Part shown: positions 44,554-53,130 of the stretch, in pieces | Layout: every line of letters begins with the position of its first letter | How positions within the stretch are numbered: position 1 is the first letter of the stretch | NCBI GenBank assembly: GCA_900548465.1 | Contig: URKY01000008.1 | Coordinates: 1-64,000, forward strand | Origin: an uncultured Eubacterium sp. | GTDB lineage: Bacteria > Bacillota > Clostridia > Lachnospirales > Lachnospiraceae | Length of the DNA stretch: 64,000 nt | Reading direction: 5' to 3' | The notes under the pieces: model-generated | The model's input: only the letters and a program-made list of their open reading frames with translations | Told to the model about the DNA's origin: nothing | Databases searched by the model: none | Position numbers and translations under genes: made by a program

Positions 44554-45486
44554 TTATTTAATTATAGTTCCGACTTTCTCACGGATACCTTCTTTAGCCT
44601 TATCAAGATTTGTAATAATTGCAGTTCTGTTATTACCTGCAAGTACAAATGAAAGAGAAGCATCAATTTTTGGTAATGATGTAACAGGATCAAAGTAGCC
44701 GTCTTCAATAAGCTTTTCAGCTTCAGCTGTTGTAAGATTCTTTAATTCTTCAGTATTGCCGTCTTTCTCGATAGTCAGGTAATCACTGGATGTAAGAATC
44801 ATAAGAGCAGAAGCGTCTAACATATCAGCTAACTTTGCTGCAGTGTAATCTTTCTCAATAATACCGCTGGCACCCTTTAAGCCTGTACGCTGTTCAAGAA
44901 CAGGGATTCCGCCACCGCCGGCAGCAATTACTAACTGATGAGCATCAACTAATGCCTTGATGGCATCAATTTCATAAATGTCGATTGGCTTAGGGCTTGC
45001 AATAATACGTCTGTAGCCGTCTTCGCCTTCTTCATATTCAACGTAATTTCCTTTTTTCTTTTCATTTTCAGCTTCTTCTTTAGTCATAAGACGACCGATT
45101 ACCTTTGAAGGTGAATTAAAAGCTCTGTCAAAAGGATCAACTCTTACCTGAGTAATAATTGTGCTGACAGGCTTATAAATTCCACGGGAAAGAAGTTCAG
45201 TTCTGATAGCATTCTGTAAGTCAAAACCGATGTATCCCTGACTCATAGCCCCGCATATTGACATTGGAGCTACAGTACGGTTTTCGTCCAATCTAGAGTA
45301 TTCTGTCATGGCTGTCTGAATCATTCCTACCTGAGGACCGTTACTGTGAGTAATAATTACTTCATATTTTTCTTCAACTAAATCCGCAATGGCTTTTGCG
45401 GCAGCTTTTACACGAATCTGCTGCTTTGGAAATGACTCGCTGAAAGCGTTTCTTCCAAGGGCAACAACAACTTTTTTATTTTCCAT
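44554..45486 (-). CDS. arcC: Carbamate kinase
   Basis: 310-aa amino-acid-kinase-fold enzyme that makes ATP from carbamoyl phosphate (final step of arginine deiminase or purine/agmatine fermentation). Recognised by VVALGRNAF, ITHSNGPQVGM, CGAMSQGYIGFDLQNAIR, VIAAGGGGIPV and the C-terminal GTIIK. No arcA or arcB is adjacent, so the carbamoyl phosphate source is elsewhere. Strong SD AAGGAGA. Confidence 0.96.
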   Translation of the reverse strand: MENKKVVVALGRNAFSESFPKQQIRVKAAAKAIADLVEEKYEVIITHSNGPQVGMIQTAMTEYSRLDENRTVAPMSICGAMSQGYIGFDLQNAIRTELLSRGIYKPVSTIITQVRVDPFDRAFNSPSKVIGRLMTKEEAENEKKKGNYVEYEEGEDGYRRIIASPKPIDIYEIDAIKALVDAHQLVIAAGGGGIPVLEQRTGLKGASGIIEKDYTAAKLADMLDASALMILTSSDYLTIEKDGNTEELKNLTTAEAEKLIEDGYFDPVTSLPKIDASLSFVLAGNNRTAIITNLDKAKEGIREKVGTIIK

Positions 45487-45523
45487 AATATCGTCTCCTT
45501 AACATAGGTAAATTAATATAAAT

Positions 45524-45552
45524 AGTATAAGATAAATCCGGGTAAAATACAA
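45524..45552 (-). promoter_or_regulatory. Promoter for carbamate kinase
   Basis: On the minus strand: TTGTAT (45552-45547), 17 bp, TATACT (45529-45524), about 40 bp before the gene start. Confidence 0.55.
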
Positions 45553-45585
45553 TATTGTTTTACGTGGATAATGCCAATATAAACA

Positions 45586-47499
45586 CTATAACTGGTCCGA
45601 AAGAACTTCCCATTCTTCCATAAGTTCATCCAGTTTTTCACTAATATCGTTTTGTTCTTTACTGATTTCATTTAACTTGGCTGAGTTTGTTGCAATCTCA
45701 GGGTCAGCAACTAAATCGTCCAATTCATTTAAACGGTCTTCGTATTTTTTTATTTTTTCTTCAACCTTTGATATATCATTTTTCAATTTTCTAATCCTTG
45801 CGGCTTCAGCCTTCCTTTCTAAGTAATCCTGTTTGTTATCAGAAACAGCTTTCTTTTCCTTTTGGGCTACAACTTCAGGAGCAAAAGTAGCAGTTAGCTG
45901 TTCACGCTTTTCTTCATAATAATCATAGTTTCCGAGATAATTTATTAATTTTGTATTTGTAAGTTCCAAAATTCTCTGGGCGGTCTGGTTAATAAAATAT
46001 CTGTCATGAGATACATACAGAACAGTCCCAGTATAATTATTGATTGCATTTTCCAAAATTTCCTTTGATGTCATGTCCAAATGGTTCGTAGGCTCATCAA
46101 GGATAATAAGATTAGCCTCTGAAAGCATTAATTTTGCAAGGGAAAGTCTGCCCTTTTCACCACCGCTTAAATCCGAAACTCTTTTAAATACATCGTCTCC
46201 CGTAAACATAAAGGCAGCAAGAGTGTTCCTGATTTTTGTGTTATTCATATCTGGATATGCATTTGAAATTTCTTCAAATAGTGTATTTTCATCAGACAGA
46301 TTATGATGCTCCTGATCGTAATAACCGATATGCACGTTAGTTCCAAGTTTGATAACACCGGCATCAGCATCAACTAATCCGTTAATTATCTTAAGAATGG
46401 TAGTTTTTCCTGTGCCGTTGTCTCCAATAAGGGCAACATGTTCACCACGCTTAATTTCAAAATCTAAATTAGAAAAAAGAGTAGTAGTGAAAGATTTTGT
46501 AAGCCCTGTTACCGTAAGAACATCATTACCACTTACAACATCAGGTTCAAGACTAATAGTCATGTTGTCCTGAAGTTCAGTAGGCTTTTCAATTACATCC
46601 ATTTTTGACAAAGCTTTTTCACGGCTTTCCGCACGTTTATAAAACTTTTCCTGTTTATAGGAACGAAGTTTAGCTATAACTTCTTCCTGATGTTTGATTT
46701 CACTTTGTTGTTTTAAATACAAATTCATCTGTGCTTCACGAAGCTGTTTTTTCTTTGCGGCAAAAGCAGAATAATTACCTTCATATACGTGGGATTTATG
46801 GTTCTCAATTTCCACAACCTTAGTGACAATTTTGTCAAGAAAATATCTGTCGTGGGCAATTATTAATACGGCACCGTTGTAATTTAAAAGATAGGTTTCA
46901 AGCCACTTGATTGAATTTAAGTCCAAATGGTTCGTAGGCTCATCAAGCATAATGATATCAGGTTTTTCAAGAAGTAATTTACAAAGGGCAACTCTGGTTT
47001 TCTGACCACCTGAAAGAGTGGCTACAGGTTTATTAAAATCTTCCCCGGTAAAACCAAGACCTTTTATAACTCCTTCAATTTCACTTTTATATGAATATCC
47101 GTTTAGCAACTGAAAAGTATGTTCTAAATTAGTGTAGGAGTTCATAAGCTTAGACAATTCATCCCCAGAAACAACAGACATCTGCTGTTCATAATCCATA
47201 AGCTTCTGTTCCATATCAATAATGTTCTGTTTTACTGATTTTACTTCCTCATAAATGGAATTATGGGAACTTAAATCCTGATATTGTGCAAGATAGCCGA
47301 TAGTTTTATCTTTTCCGATAATAACATTACCGCTGTCGGCATTTGATTCCCCCATGATTATTTTCATAATAGTGGATTTTCCGGCTCCGTTGTTTCCGAC
47401 AATTGCAGCTTTTTCATTGTCATTTATGAAGAAGGAGCAGTCGTCCAAAATTATGTCAACTCCATATGATTTGCATATATGATTACAAGATAATATCAT
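45586..47499 (-). CDS. ABC-F family ATPase
   Basis: 637 aa with two ATPase domains in tandem and no membrane segments: Walker A GNNGAGKST and GDNGTGKTT, signatures LSGGQKTR and LSGGEKGR, Walker B IIMLDEPTNHLD and LIILDEPTNHLD, an ABC-F linker between them rich in Lys/Gln/Glu, and a C-terminal coiled coil (about 560-635). ABC-F proteins work on the ribosome as translation factors or antibiotic protectors; this looks like the YdiF/Uup housekeeping group, but a resistance role cannot be excluded by eye. Confidence 0.92.
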   Translation of the reverse strand: MILSCNHICKSYGVDIILDDCSFFINDNEKAAIVGNNGAGKSTIMKIIMGESNADSGNVIIGKDKTIGYLAQYQDLSSHNSIYEEVKSVKQNIIDMEQKLMDYEQQMSVVSGDELSKLMNSYTNLEHTFQLLNGYSYKSEIEGVIKGLGFTGEDFNKPVATLSGGQKTRVALCKLLLEKPDIIMLDEPTNHLDLNSIKWLETYLLNYNGAVLIIAHDRYFLDKIVTKVVEIENHKSHVYEGNYSAFAAKKKQLREAQMNLYLKQQSEIKHQEEVIAKLRSYKQEKFYKRAESREKALSKMDVIEKPTELQDNMTISLEPDVVSGNDVLTVTGLTKSFTTTLFSNLDFEIKRGEHVALIGDNGTGKTTILKIINGLVDADAGVIKLGTNVHIGYYDQEHHNLSDENTLFEEISNAYPDMNNTKIRNTLAAFMFTGDDVFKRVSDLSGGEKGRLSLAKLMLSEANLIILDEPTNHLDMTSKEILENAINNYTGTVLYVSHDRYFINQTAQRILELTNTKLINYLGNYDYYEEKREQLTATFAPEVVAQKEKKAVSDNKQDYLERKAEAARIRKLKNDISKVEEKIKKYEDRLNELDDLVADPEIATNSAKLNEISKEQNDISEKLDELMEEWEVLSDQL

Positions 47500-47590
47500 T
47501 TGTTTTCTCCTGTTAATATCGTTAATTTATCCGAAAGATAGTCTATCATAAAATCGGCAATTTTGAAACATAATAAGGTATGATAAATAT

Positions 47591-47619
47591 TTGACAATCT
47601 TTTGTGATATCCTTATAAT
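47591..47619 (+). promoter_or_regulatory. Promoter for rex, with possible Rex half-site
   Basis: Perfect TTGACA (47591-47596), 17 bp, perfect TATAAT (47614-47619). The spacer contains TTGTGA (47601-47606), which matches one half of the Rex operator TTGTGAnnnnnnTCACAA; the other half is poor. Autoregulation is possible. Confidence 0.75.
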
Positions 47620-47649
47620 TGAGTTAGCATTAAAAGGAAGGGTTGAATA

Positions 47650-48285
47650 ATGAACAAAATTTCAAAGGCAGTTGTGTCGAGACTGCCAAGATACTATAGA
47701 TATTTAGATGAACTTAAACAGCAGAATATTGAGCGTATTTCATCAAAAGAGTTAAGTAAATTAATGAATGTCACAGCTTCCCAGATTAGACAGGATTTGA
47801 ATAATTTTGGGGGATTCGGACAGCAGGGATATGGATATAACGTGGGATATCTTTATGAAGAAATAGGAAAACTGCTTGGACTTGATATTAAGCATAAAAT
47901 GGTTATTGTAGGCGCCGGTAATTTAGGACAGGCAATTGCCAATTATGGAAATTTCAAAAACCGTGGGTTTGAAATAACGGCATTGTTTGACAAAAACAAG
48001 GATTTAATCGGGAAGAAGACAGCTAATTACGAGATAAAAGATATAGTGAATCTGTATGACTATATAAAGGAAAACAATATTGAAATAGTAGCACTTACAT
48101 TACCAAAAGAACCGGCAAAAATAATTGCTGAAAAGCTGGTGGAGTGTGGTGTGAAGGCATTTTGGAATTTTGCCCATACTGACTTGAAATTTTCAAATGA
48201 TGTAATAGTTGAGAATGTTCATTTGTCAGAAAGCCTGATGAAGCTTACATACAGAATTTCTGAGAAAAATATGCATGACAAATAA
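47650..48285 (+). CDS. rex: Redox-sensing transcriptional repressor Rex
   Basis: 211-aa NADH/NAD-responsive repressor of fermentation genes. The N-terminal winged helix (SSKELSKLMNVTASQIRQDL, GGFGQQGYGYNV) is followed by a Rossmann domain with VIVGAGNLGQAIANY. The C-terminal domain-swap helix ends the chain. It leads a run of four genes with short gaps (rex-nnr-alr). Confidence 0.97.
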   Translation: MNKISKAVVSRLPRYYRYLDELKQQNIERISSKELSKLMNVTASQIRQDLNNFGGFGQQGYGYNVGYLYEEIGKLLGLDIKHKMVIVGAGNLGQAIANYGNFKNRGFEITALFDKNKDLIGKKTANYEIKDIVNLYDYIKENNIEIVALTLPKEPAKIIAEKLVECGVKAFWNFAHTDLKFSNDVIVENVHLSESLMKLTYRISEKNMHDK

Positions 48286-48294
48286 GGAGCAGAC

Positions 48295-49770
48295 ATGAAT
48301 AGTATTGTTACCGGAAAAGAAATGAAAAAAATAGATAAATACACAATTGAAAACATAAAAGTGCCTGGGATTGTGTTAATGGAAAGAGCCGCATTAAGTG
48401 TGGCTTCTCTTATTATGGAAAAAGAGGGAACAGATCAGAGTGTTCAGATTGTCGCGGGAGAAGGAAACAATGGTGCAGACGGACTGGCTGTAGCAAGAAT
48501 GTTATACTTAAACGGTTATGATGTAGTTGTGTACATTGCAGGAGATGAAAGTAAAGCTACAGATGATTTTAAGACACAGTTGCAGATTATACGAAATCTT
48601 GGAGTTAAAGAGGTAGTGGAAATCCAGGACAGGGATATTACTGTAGATGCAATTTTTGGTGTGGGATTATCCAGAAACGTTGAAGGCAAATATAAAGAAG
48701 TTATAGAAAAAATAAATAAATTAAGAACTGTAATATATGCGGTGGATATTCCGTCCGGTGTGGATGCAGATACAGGAAAGGTTCTTGGAGTGGCAGTAAA
48801 TGCCGCATTTACTGTGACTTTTGGGTGTTATAAAATTGGAACAGTACTGTATCCGGGAGCGGAGCATTGTGGAGAGGTTATTGTAAGTGATATTGGATTT
48901 CCACAAAAAGCGGTTGACGCAGTTGAAGGTGCCATAAAGTGTGCTACAATTAGTGATCTGGATTTGATTCCAAAAAGGATGAATTATTCTAATAAAGGAA
49001 CATATGGAAAAATATTGGTTGTTGCTGGAAGTAAGGATATATCCGGGGCAGCTATAATGACTGCATTGGCGGCATTTAAAACCGGTGCAGGAATGGTTAG
49101 AATTTTTACTCACAGTGCAAACAGAAACATTATTGGAAAAGTTATTCCTGAAGCAATGATTAACACTTATGAACTTGATAAGTTTGACGAAAAGGCATTT
49201 GAAGCCTGCCTTAAATGGTGCAGTGTTGTGGCAATAGGACCGGGAATCGGAACAGGAACAATACAAAGCATGATGGTTGAAAAGGTATTGGAAAGTGATT
49301 TACCGGCGGTTATAGATGCAGACGCAATAAATACAATTGCCAACAATGAGATTATAAAGAAAAAATTACGCAGGAATGTTGTAATAACACCTCATTTAGG
49401 TGAAATGAGTCGCTTATTAAGTGTGCCAATAGAGGAAATAACAAAGGATTTGGTTAAATATGCGGAAAAGATAAATTACGTATATGGAGCCAATGTAGTA
49501 TTAAAGGATGCAAGAACAATAATCGCAACTGAAGGTCAGACATTCATTAATATAAGTGGTAACAACGGAATGGCTACAGCAGGAAGCGGTGATGTATTGA
49601 CAGGTATAATTGCCGGATTAATCGGAATTAATGCCGGAATAGATGTGGCATCTTTTATGGGAACATATATACATGGTCTTGCAGGAGATTATGCCATTAC
49701 GGAAACTACTAAGGCAGGACTTATGGCTACAGACATTATTAAAGCCATTCCTGAAGTTATGGAAAGATAA
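48295..49770 (+). CDS. nnr: Bifunctional NAD(P)H-hydrate epimerase / ADP-dependent dehydratase
   Basis: 491-aa nicotinamide repair enzyme. N-terminal YjeF epimerase domain (1 to about 210; GEGNNGADGLAVARML, AVDIPSGVDADTG) and C-terminal ribokinase-like dehydratase (about 225-490; KILVVAGSKDISGAA, AIGPGIGTG, VITPHLGEMSRL, NGMATAGSGDVLTGIIAGL). It follows rex by 9 bp, and pairing with the NADH sensor is functionally sensible. Confidence 0.96.
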   Translation: MNSIVTGKEMKKIDKYTIENIKVPGIVLMERAALSVASLIMEKEGTDQSVQIVAGEGNNGADGLAVARMLYLNGYDVVVYIAGDESKATDDFKTQLQIIRNLGVKEVVEIQDRDITVDAIFGVGLSRNVEGKYKEVIEKINKLRTVIYAVDIPSGVDADTGKVLGVAVNAAFTVTFGCYKIGTVLYPGAEHCGEVIVSDIGFPQKAVDAVEGAIKCATISDLDLIPKRMNYSNKGTYGKILVVAGSKDISGAAIMTALAAFKTGAGMVRIFTHSANRNIIGKVIPEAMINTYELDKFDEKAFEACLKWCSVVAIGPGIGTGTIQSMMVEKVLESDLPAVIDADAINTIANNEIIKKKLRRNVVITPHLGEMSRLLSVPIEEITKDLVKYAEKINYVYGANVVLKDARTIIATEGQTFINISGNNGMATAGSGDVLTGIIAGLIGINAGIDVASFMGTYIHGLAGDYAITETTKAGLMATDIIKAIPEVMER

Positions 49771-49790
49771 ATAATAAAAGAGGTAAAAAA

Positions 49791-50984
49791 ATGAAAAAAG
49801 AAATACCTGAAAAATATTTTAGGGGATATGCCACAGTTGATTTGGACAAAATTTACAGAAACATAGAAAAAATGAAAGAAAAGTTAAATCCTGAAACAGG
49901 AGTTGTGGCAGTTATAAAAACAGACGGCTATGGACATGGAGCAGTTCCGATTGCAAAGAGAATTGATTCTATATGCTATGGTTATGCTGTAGCAACAGTG
50001 GCTGAAGGACACAATCTTAGAAGACATGGTATAACAAAACCAATTTTTATTTTGGGATATACTCCTAAAACATACTATGATATGGTGATTAAAGAAAAAA
50101 TGCTACCACCGATTTTTTCTCTGGAAATGGCAAAAGATTTTTCAGATGCAGCTATAAGGCTTGGTGTTGAAGCAAAGATAAATATTGCAGTAGACACGGG
50201 AATGAGCAGAATAGGCTACATTCCAAGTGACAAGGCAGTTCAGGAAATTGTAGAAATTAATAAATTACCAAACATAAAGATAGAATCCATATTTACTCAT
50301 TTTGCAAAATCAGATTACATAGACAAAAGTTTTGCTGATAAGCAGTTTGAAGAATTTATGGAATTTATAAATATATTGGAAGAGAATGGCGTACATATTC
50401 CAATTCATCAGTGTGCCAACAGTGCGGCAATGATGGAAATGCCAAAAACATCATTAAGTCTTTCAAGAGCAGGAATATCAATGTATGGTCTTTATCCTTC
50501 AGAAGAGGTGGACCATGAGGCAATGAAACTTGAACCGGCGATGGCCATATACAGTCATGTTGTGTATGTTAAGGAAATTGAAGCCGGAAGGGGAATAAGC
50601 TATGGGCAGACATTTGTTGCAGACAAAAAAATGAAAATTGCAACAATTCCTATCGGATACGGAGACGGATATCCAAGAAATTTAAGCAACAAAGGATATG
50701 TTCTTATTAACGGCAAAAGGGCAAACATTCTAGGAAGAATATGCATGGACCAGTTTATGGTTGATGTTACGGGAATGGATGTTAAAGCAGGAGATTTAGT
50801 TACTATTGCAGGAAAAGATGGCAATGAGGAAATTCTAATTGATGACATGGCTGTTTTGGCAGGCACATTTAATTATGAATTTGTATGTGATTTGGGAAAA
50901 AGAATTCCAAGAGTTTACATTAAAGATAACAAAGTTGTAGGTACAAAAGACTACTTTGATGATGATTATGAAATAAATATTTAA
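49791..50984 (+). CDS. alr: Alanine racemase
   Basis: 397-aa PLP enzyme making D-alanine for peptidoglycan. The PLP Lys sits in AVIKTDGYGHGAVP and the second catalytic Tyr in GRGISYGQTF. IPIGYGDGYPR and GRICMDQFMVDVT complete the signature. About 20 bp after nnr. A spore-specific Alr paralogue is possible but not distinguishable here. Confidence 0.97.
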   Translation: MKKEIPEKYFRGYATVDLDKIYRNIEKMKEKLNPETGVVAVIKTDGYGHGAVPIAKRIDSICYGYAVATVAEGHNLRRHGITKPIFILGYTPKTYYDMVIKEKMLPPIFSLEMAKDFSDAAIRLGVEAKINIAVDTGMSRIGYIPSDKAVQEIVEINKLPNIKIESIFTHFAKSDYIDKSFADKQFEEFMEFINILEENGVHIPIHQCANSAAMMEMPKTSLSLSRAGISMYGLYPSEEVDHEAMKLEPAMAIYSHVVYVKEIEAGRGISYGQTFVADKKMKIATIPIGYGDGYPRNLSNKGYVLINGKRANILGRICMDQFMVDVTGMDVKAGDLVTIAGKDGNEEILIDDMAVLAGTFNYEFVCDLGKRIPRVYIKDNKVVGTKDYFDDDYEINI

Positions 50985-51051
50985 CCTGATTGAATACACA
51001 TTCCAAAAAGTGGAATACTATAATTAGTAGATAACAAAATGGAGTGTGAAA

Positions 51052-51399
51052 ATGGTTATTAGACGAGGGGATATATTTTATGCAGATTTAAGACCTGTAA
51101 TAGGGTCTGAGCAGGGAGGAATAAGACCTGTATTGATTATTCAAAATGACACGGGTAACCGTCATAGTCCTACAGTTATTGTTGCGGCAATAACATCAAG
51201 AATGACTAAGGCAAAACTTCCAACCCACATAAAAATTGATAAAGAAAAATGCGATATTGTTAAAGATTCGGTTATTCTTTTGGAACAGCTAAGAACAATC
51301 GATAAAAAAAGATTAAAAGATAAAGTTTGTCATCTGGATGGTGAAATTCTAAAAACAGTAGACAGGGCTTTGTGCATAAGTTTGGAGCTTGATACATAA
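51052..51399 (+). CDS. MazF/PemK-family endoribonuclease toxin (NdoA-like)
   Basis: 115-aa toxin-fold protein: [40 protein letters not shown] and [15 protein letters not shown] are all conserved with Bacillus NdoA/MazF. It would cleave mRNA at a short sequence. The ATG at 51052 is used (GGAG 7 bases upstream) instead of the GTG at 51046. The cognate ribbon-helix-helix antitoxin is normally directly upstream, but the 67-bp gap after alr holds no such gene. Confidence 0.9.
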   Translation: MVIRRGDIFYADLRPVIGSEQGGIRPVLIIQNDTGNRHSPTVIVAAITSRMTKAKLPTHIKIDKEKCDIVKDSVILLEQLRTIDKKRLKDKVCHLDGEILKTVDRALCISLELDT

Positions 51400-51485
51400 T
51401 AATAAGCGTAAGTTGACTATTAAAATAGAATTTGATAAACTTTCTAGTGATTAAGGATTAAGAAAATACGAAAAGAGGTAATGAA

Positions 51486-52214
51486 ATGTCAGGACATTCA
51501 AAATTTGCGAATATTAAGCATAAGAAAGAAAAAAATGATGCAGCAAAGGGCAAGATGTTCACTATTATAGGAAAAGAAATCGCAGTTGCAGTTAAAGAAG
51601 GTGGAGCAGATCCAAATAATAACAGCAAACTTCGTGATGTAATAGCAAAAGCAAAGGCAAATAATATGCCTAATGATACTATTGAAAGAGGTATAAAGAA
51701 GGCTGCCGGAAACGCAAGTGCCATTAATTATGAAACAGTCAGATATGAAGGCTATGGACCAAACGGTATTGCCATAATTGTTGACGCACTTACAGATAAC
51801 AGAAACAGAACAGCAGCTAATGTAAGAAACTGCTTTACAAAGGGCGGCGGAAACGTAGGAGCACAGGGATGTGTTTCATATATGTTTGATGAAAAAGGTC
51901 AGATTATAATAGACAAAGAAGAATGTGAAATGGATCCGGATGAATTAATGATGATTGCGTTGGATTCAGGAGCAGAAGATTTTTCTGATGAAGAAGACAG
52001 CTATGAAGTAATTACAGCACCGGAAGAATTTAGTACAGTTCGCGAAACTTTAGAAAAGGCAGGCATTAAGATGGCTGAAGCAGAAGTTACTATGATTCCA
52101 CAGAATTACGTAGAATTATCAGATGATGAAGCAATTAAGAAAATGAACATTATTATTGATAAGTTAGACGAAGATGAAGATGTTCAGCAGGTATACCACA
52201 ATTGGGATGAGTAG
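51486..52214 (+). CDS. YebC/PmpR-family protein
   Basis: 242 aa with the family start [20 protein letters not shown] and [21 protein letters not shown]. Full length, acidic middle domain. Historically described as a DNA-binding regulator; YebC-type proteins have also been linked to translation of difficult motifs. SD AAGAGGT. Followed after 9 bp by the HAD gene, so probably co-expressed. Confidence 0.95.
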   Translation: MSGHSKFANIKHKKEKNDAAKGKMFTIIGKEIAVAVKEGGADPNNNSKLRDVIAKAKANNMPNDTIERGIKKAAGNASAINYETVRYEGYGPNGIAIIVDALTDNRNRTAANVRNCFTKGGGNVGAQGCVSYMFDEKGQIIIDKEECEMDPDELMMIALDSGAEDFSDEEDSYEVITAPEEFSTVRETLEKAGIKMAEAEVTMIPQNYVELSDDEAIKKMNIIIDKLDEDEDVQQVYHNWDE

Positions 52215-52223
52215 GAATTTTAT

Positions 52224-52964
52224 ATGAATACAGTGCTTTTTGATTTAGATGGAACATTGCTTCCAATGGATATGAAAGAATTTACCGATACATATATGTT
52301 GTTACTGAAAAGTCATTTGGAATCAGCCGGATATGAAGCTGAAAAGATTATAGCCGGAATATGGATTGGGCAAAAAGCCATGATAGAAAACAATGGGATG
52401 CTTACTAATGAAGAGTGTTTCTGGAAGGCTTTTGAAAACTTTATGACTGACGGTAACGGCAAGATGGAAACGAAGGTAAAACGAAAACTTGAAAAAGAAA
52501 TTATAAAGTTTTACAAAGAAGACTTTGGCGTTGCAAGATACGTTACCAGTCCATCTAACATTGTGTCGGAATGCATACATATTTTGAAAGAAAAGGGATA
52601 TCAGCTTGTAGTGGCAACGAATCCCATTTTTCCGGAAATTGCCATTTATGAGAGAATGGCATGGGCAGGAGTTGATACGGAGGACTTTAGTCTTATAACT
52701 ACGTATGAGAACTCTTGTTACACTAAACCAAATCCGGAATATTATAAATATTTATTAAAGGTTTTGTACAAGGATCCTGATGACTGCCTTATGGTGGGCA
52801 ATGACGTAAAGGAAGATATGAGTGCAAAACATTTAGGAATCGATGTTTTCTTATTAGAAGGCAATGTAATTGAAGACTTGAATACGGATATATCTGAAAT
52901 CAAGAGAGGCAATTGGAGCGTGTTTAAGGAATATGTCTCAAATCTCCCTAATTTAAACAGGTAA
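52224..52964 (+). CDS. HAD-family hydrolase
   Basis: 246-aa haloacid dehalogenase-like phosphatase. Motif I VLFDLDGTLLP (nucleophile Asp), motif II VVATNP, motif III YTKPNPEYY, motif IV MVGNDVKEDM. A helical cap domain lies between motifs I and II (about residues 15-105). Substrate unknown. Ends before the terminator at 52978. Confidence 0.9.
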   Translation: MNTVLFDLDGTLLPMDMKEFTDTYMLLLKSHLESAGYEAEKIIAGIWIGQKAMIENNGMLTNEECFWKAFENFMTDGNGKMETKVKRKLEKEIIKFYKEDFGVARYVTSPSNIVSECIHILKEKGYQLVVATNPIFPEIAIYERMAWAGVDTEDFSLITTYENSCYTKPNPEYYKYLLKVLYKDPDDCLMVGNDVKEDMSAKHLGIDVFLLEGNVIEDLNTDISEIKRGNWSVFKEYVSNLPNLNR

Positions 52965-52977
52965 AGTTATAATGAAG

Positions 52978-53012
52978 AAGAGTTGTGATTTAATCTAGTC
53001 GCATCTCTTTTT
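52978..53012 (+). terminator. Terminator after the HAD gene
   Basis: An 11-position stem with one mismatch (52978-52988 with 52999-53009), 10-nt loop, then TTTTT. Confidence 0.7.
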
Positions 53013-53130
53013 GCATAAAGAGGTGGTTTTATTTTAGTATAGGTAACAAAATTTTAACAGGCATTGATGAAGAAAAATTAGTATGTTAGCATAAAATCGT
53101 TTTAAAGTGAAAAAACGGAAGGAGAAAAAT

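Noticed and set aside
48721..49266. A 181-codon Cys-rich minus-strand ORF
   Set aside because: Antisense of nnr; the Cys/Ser/Asn bias is a by-product of codon complementarity. No SD.
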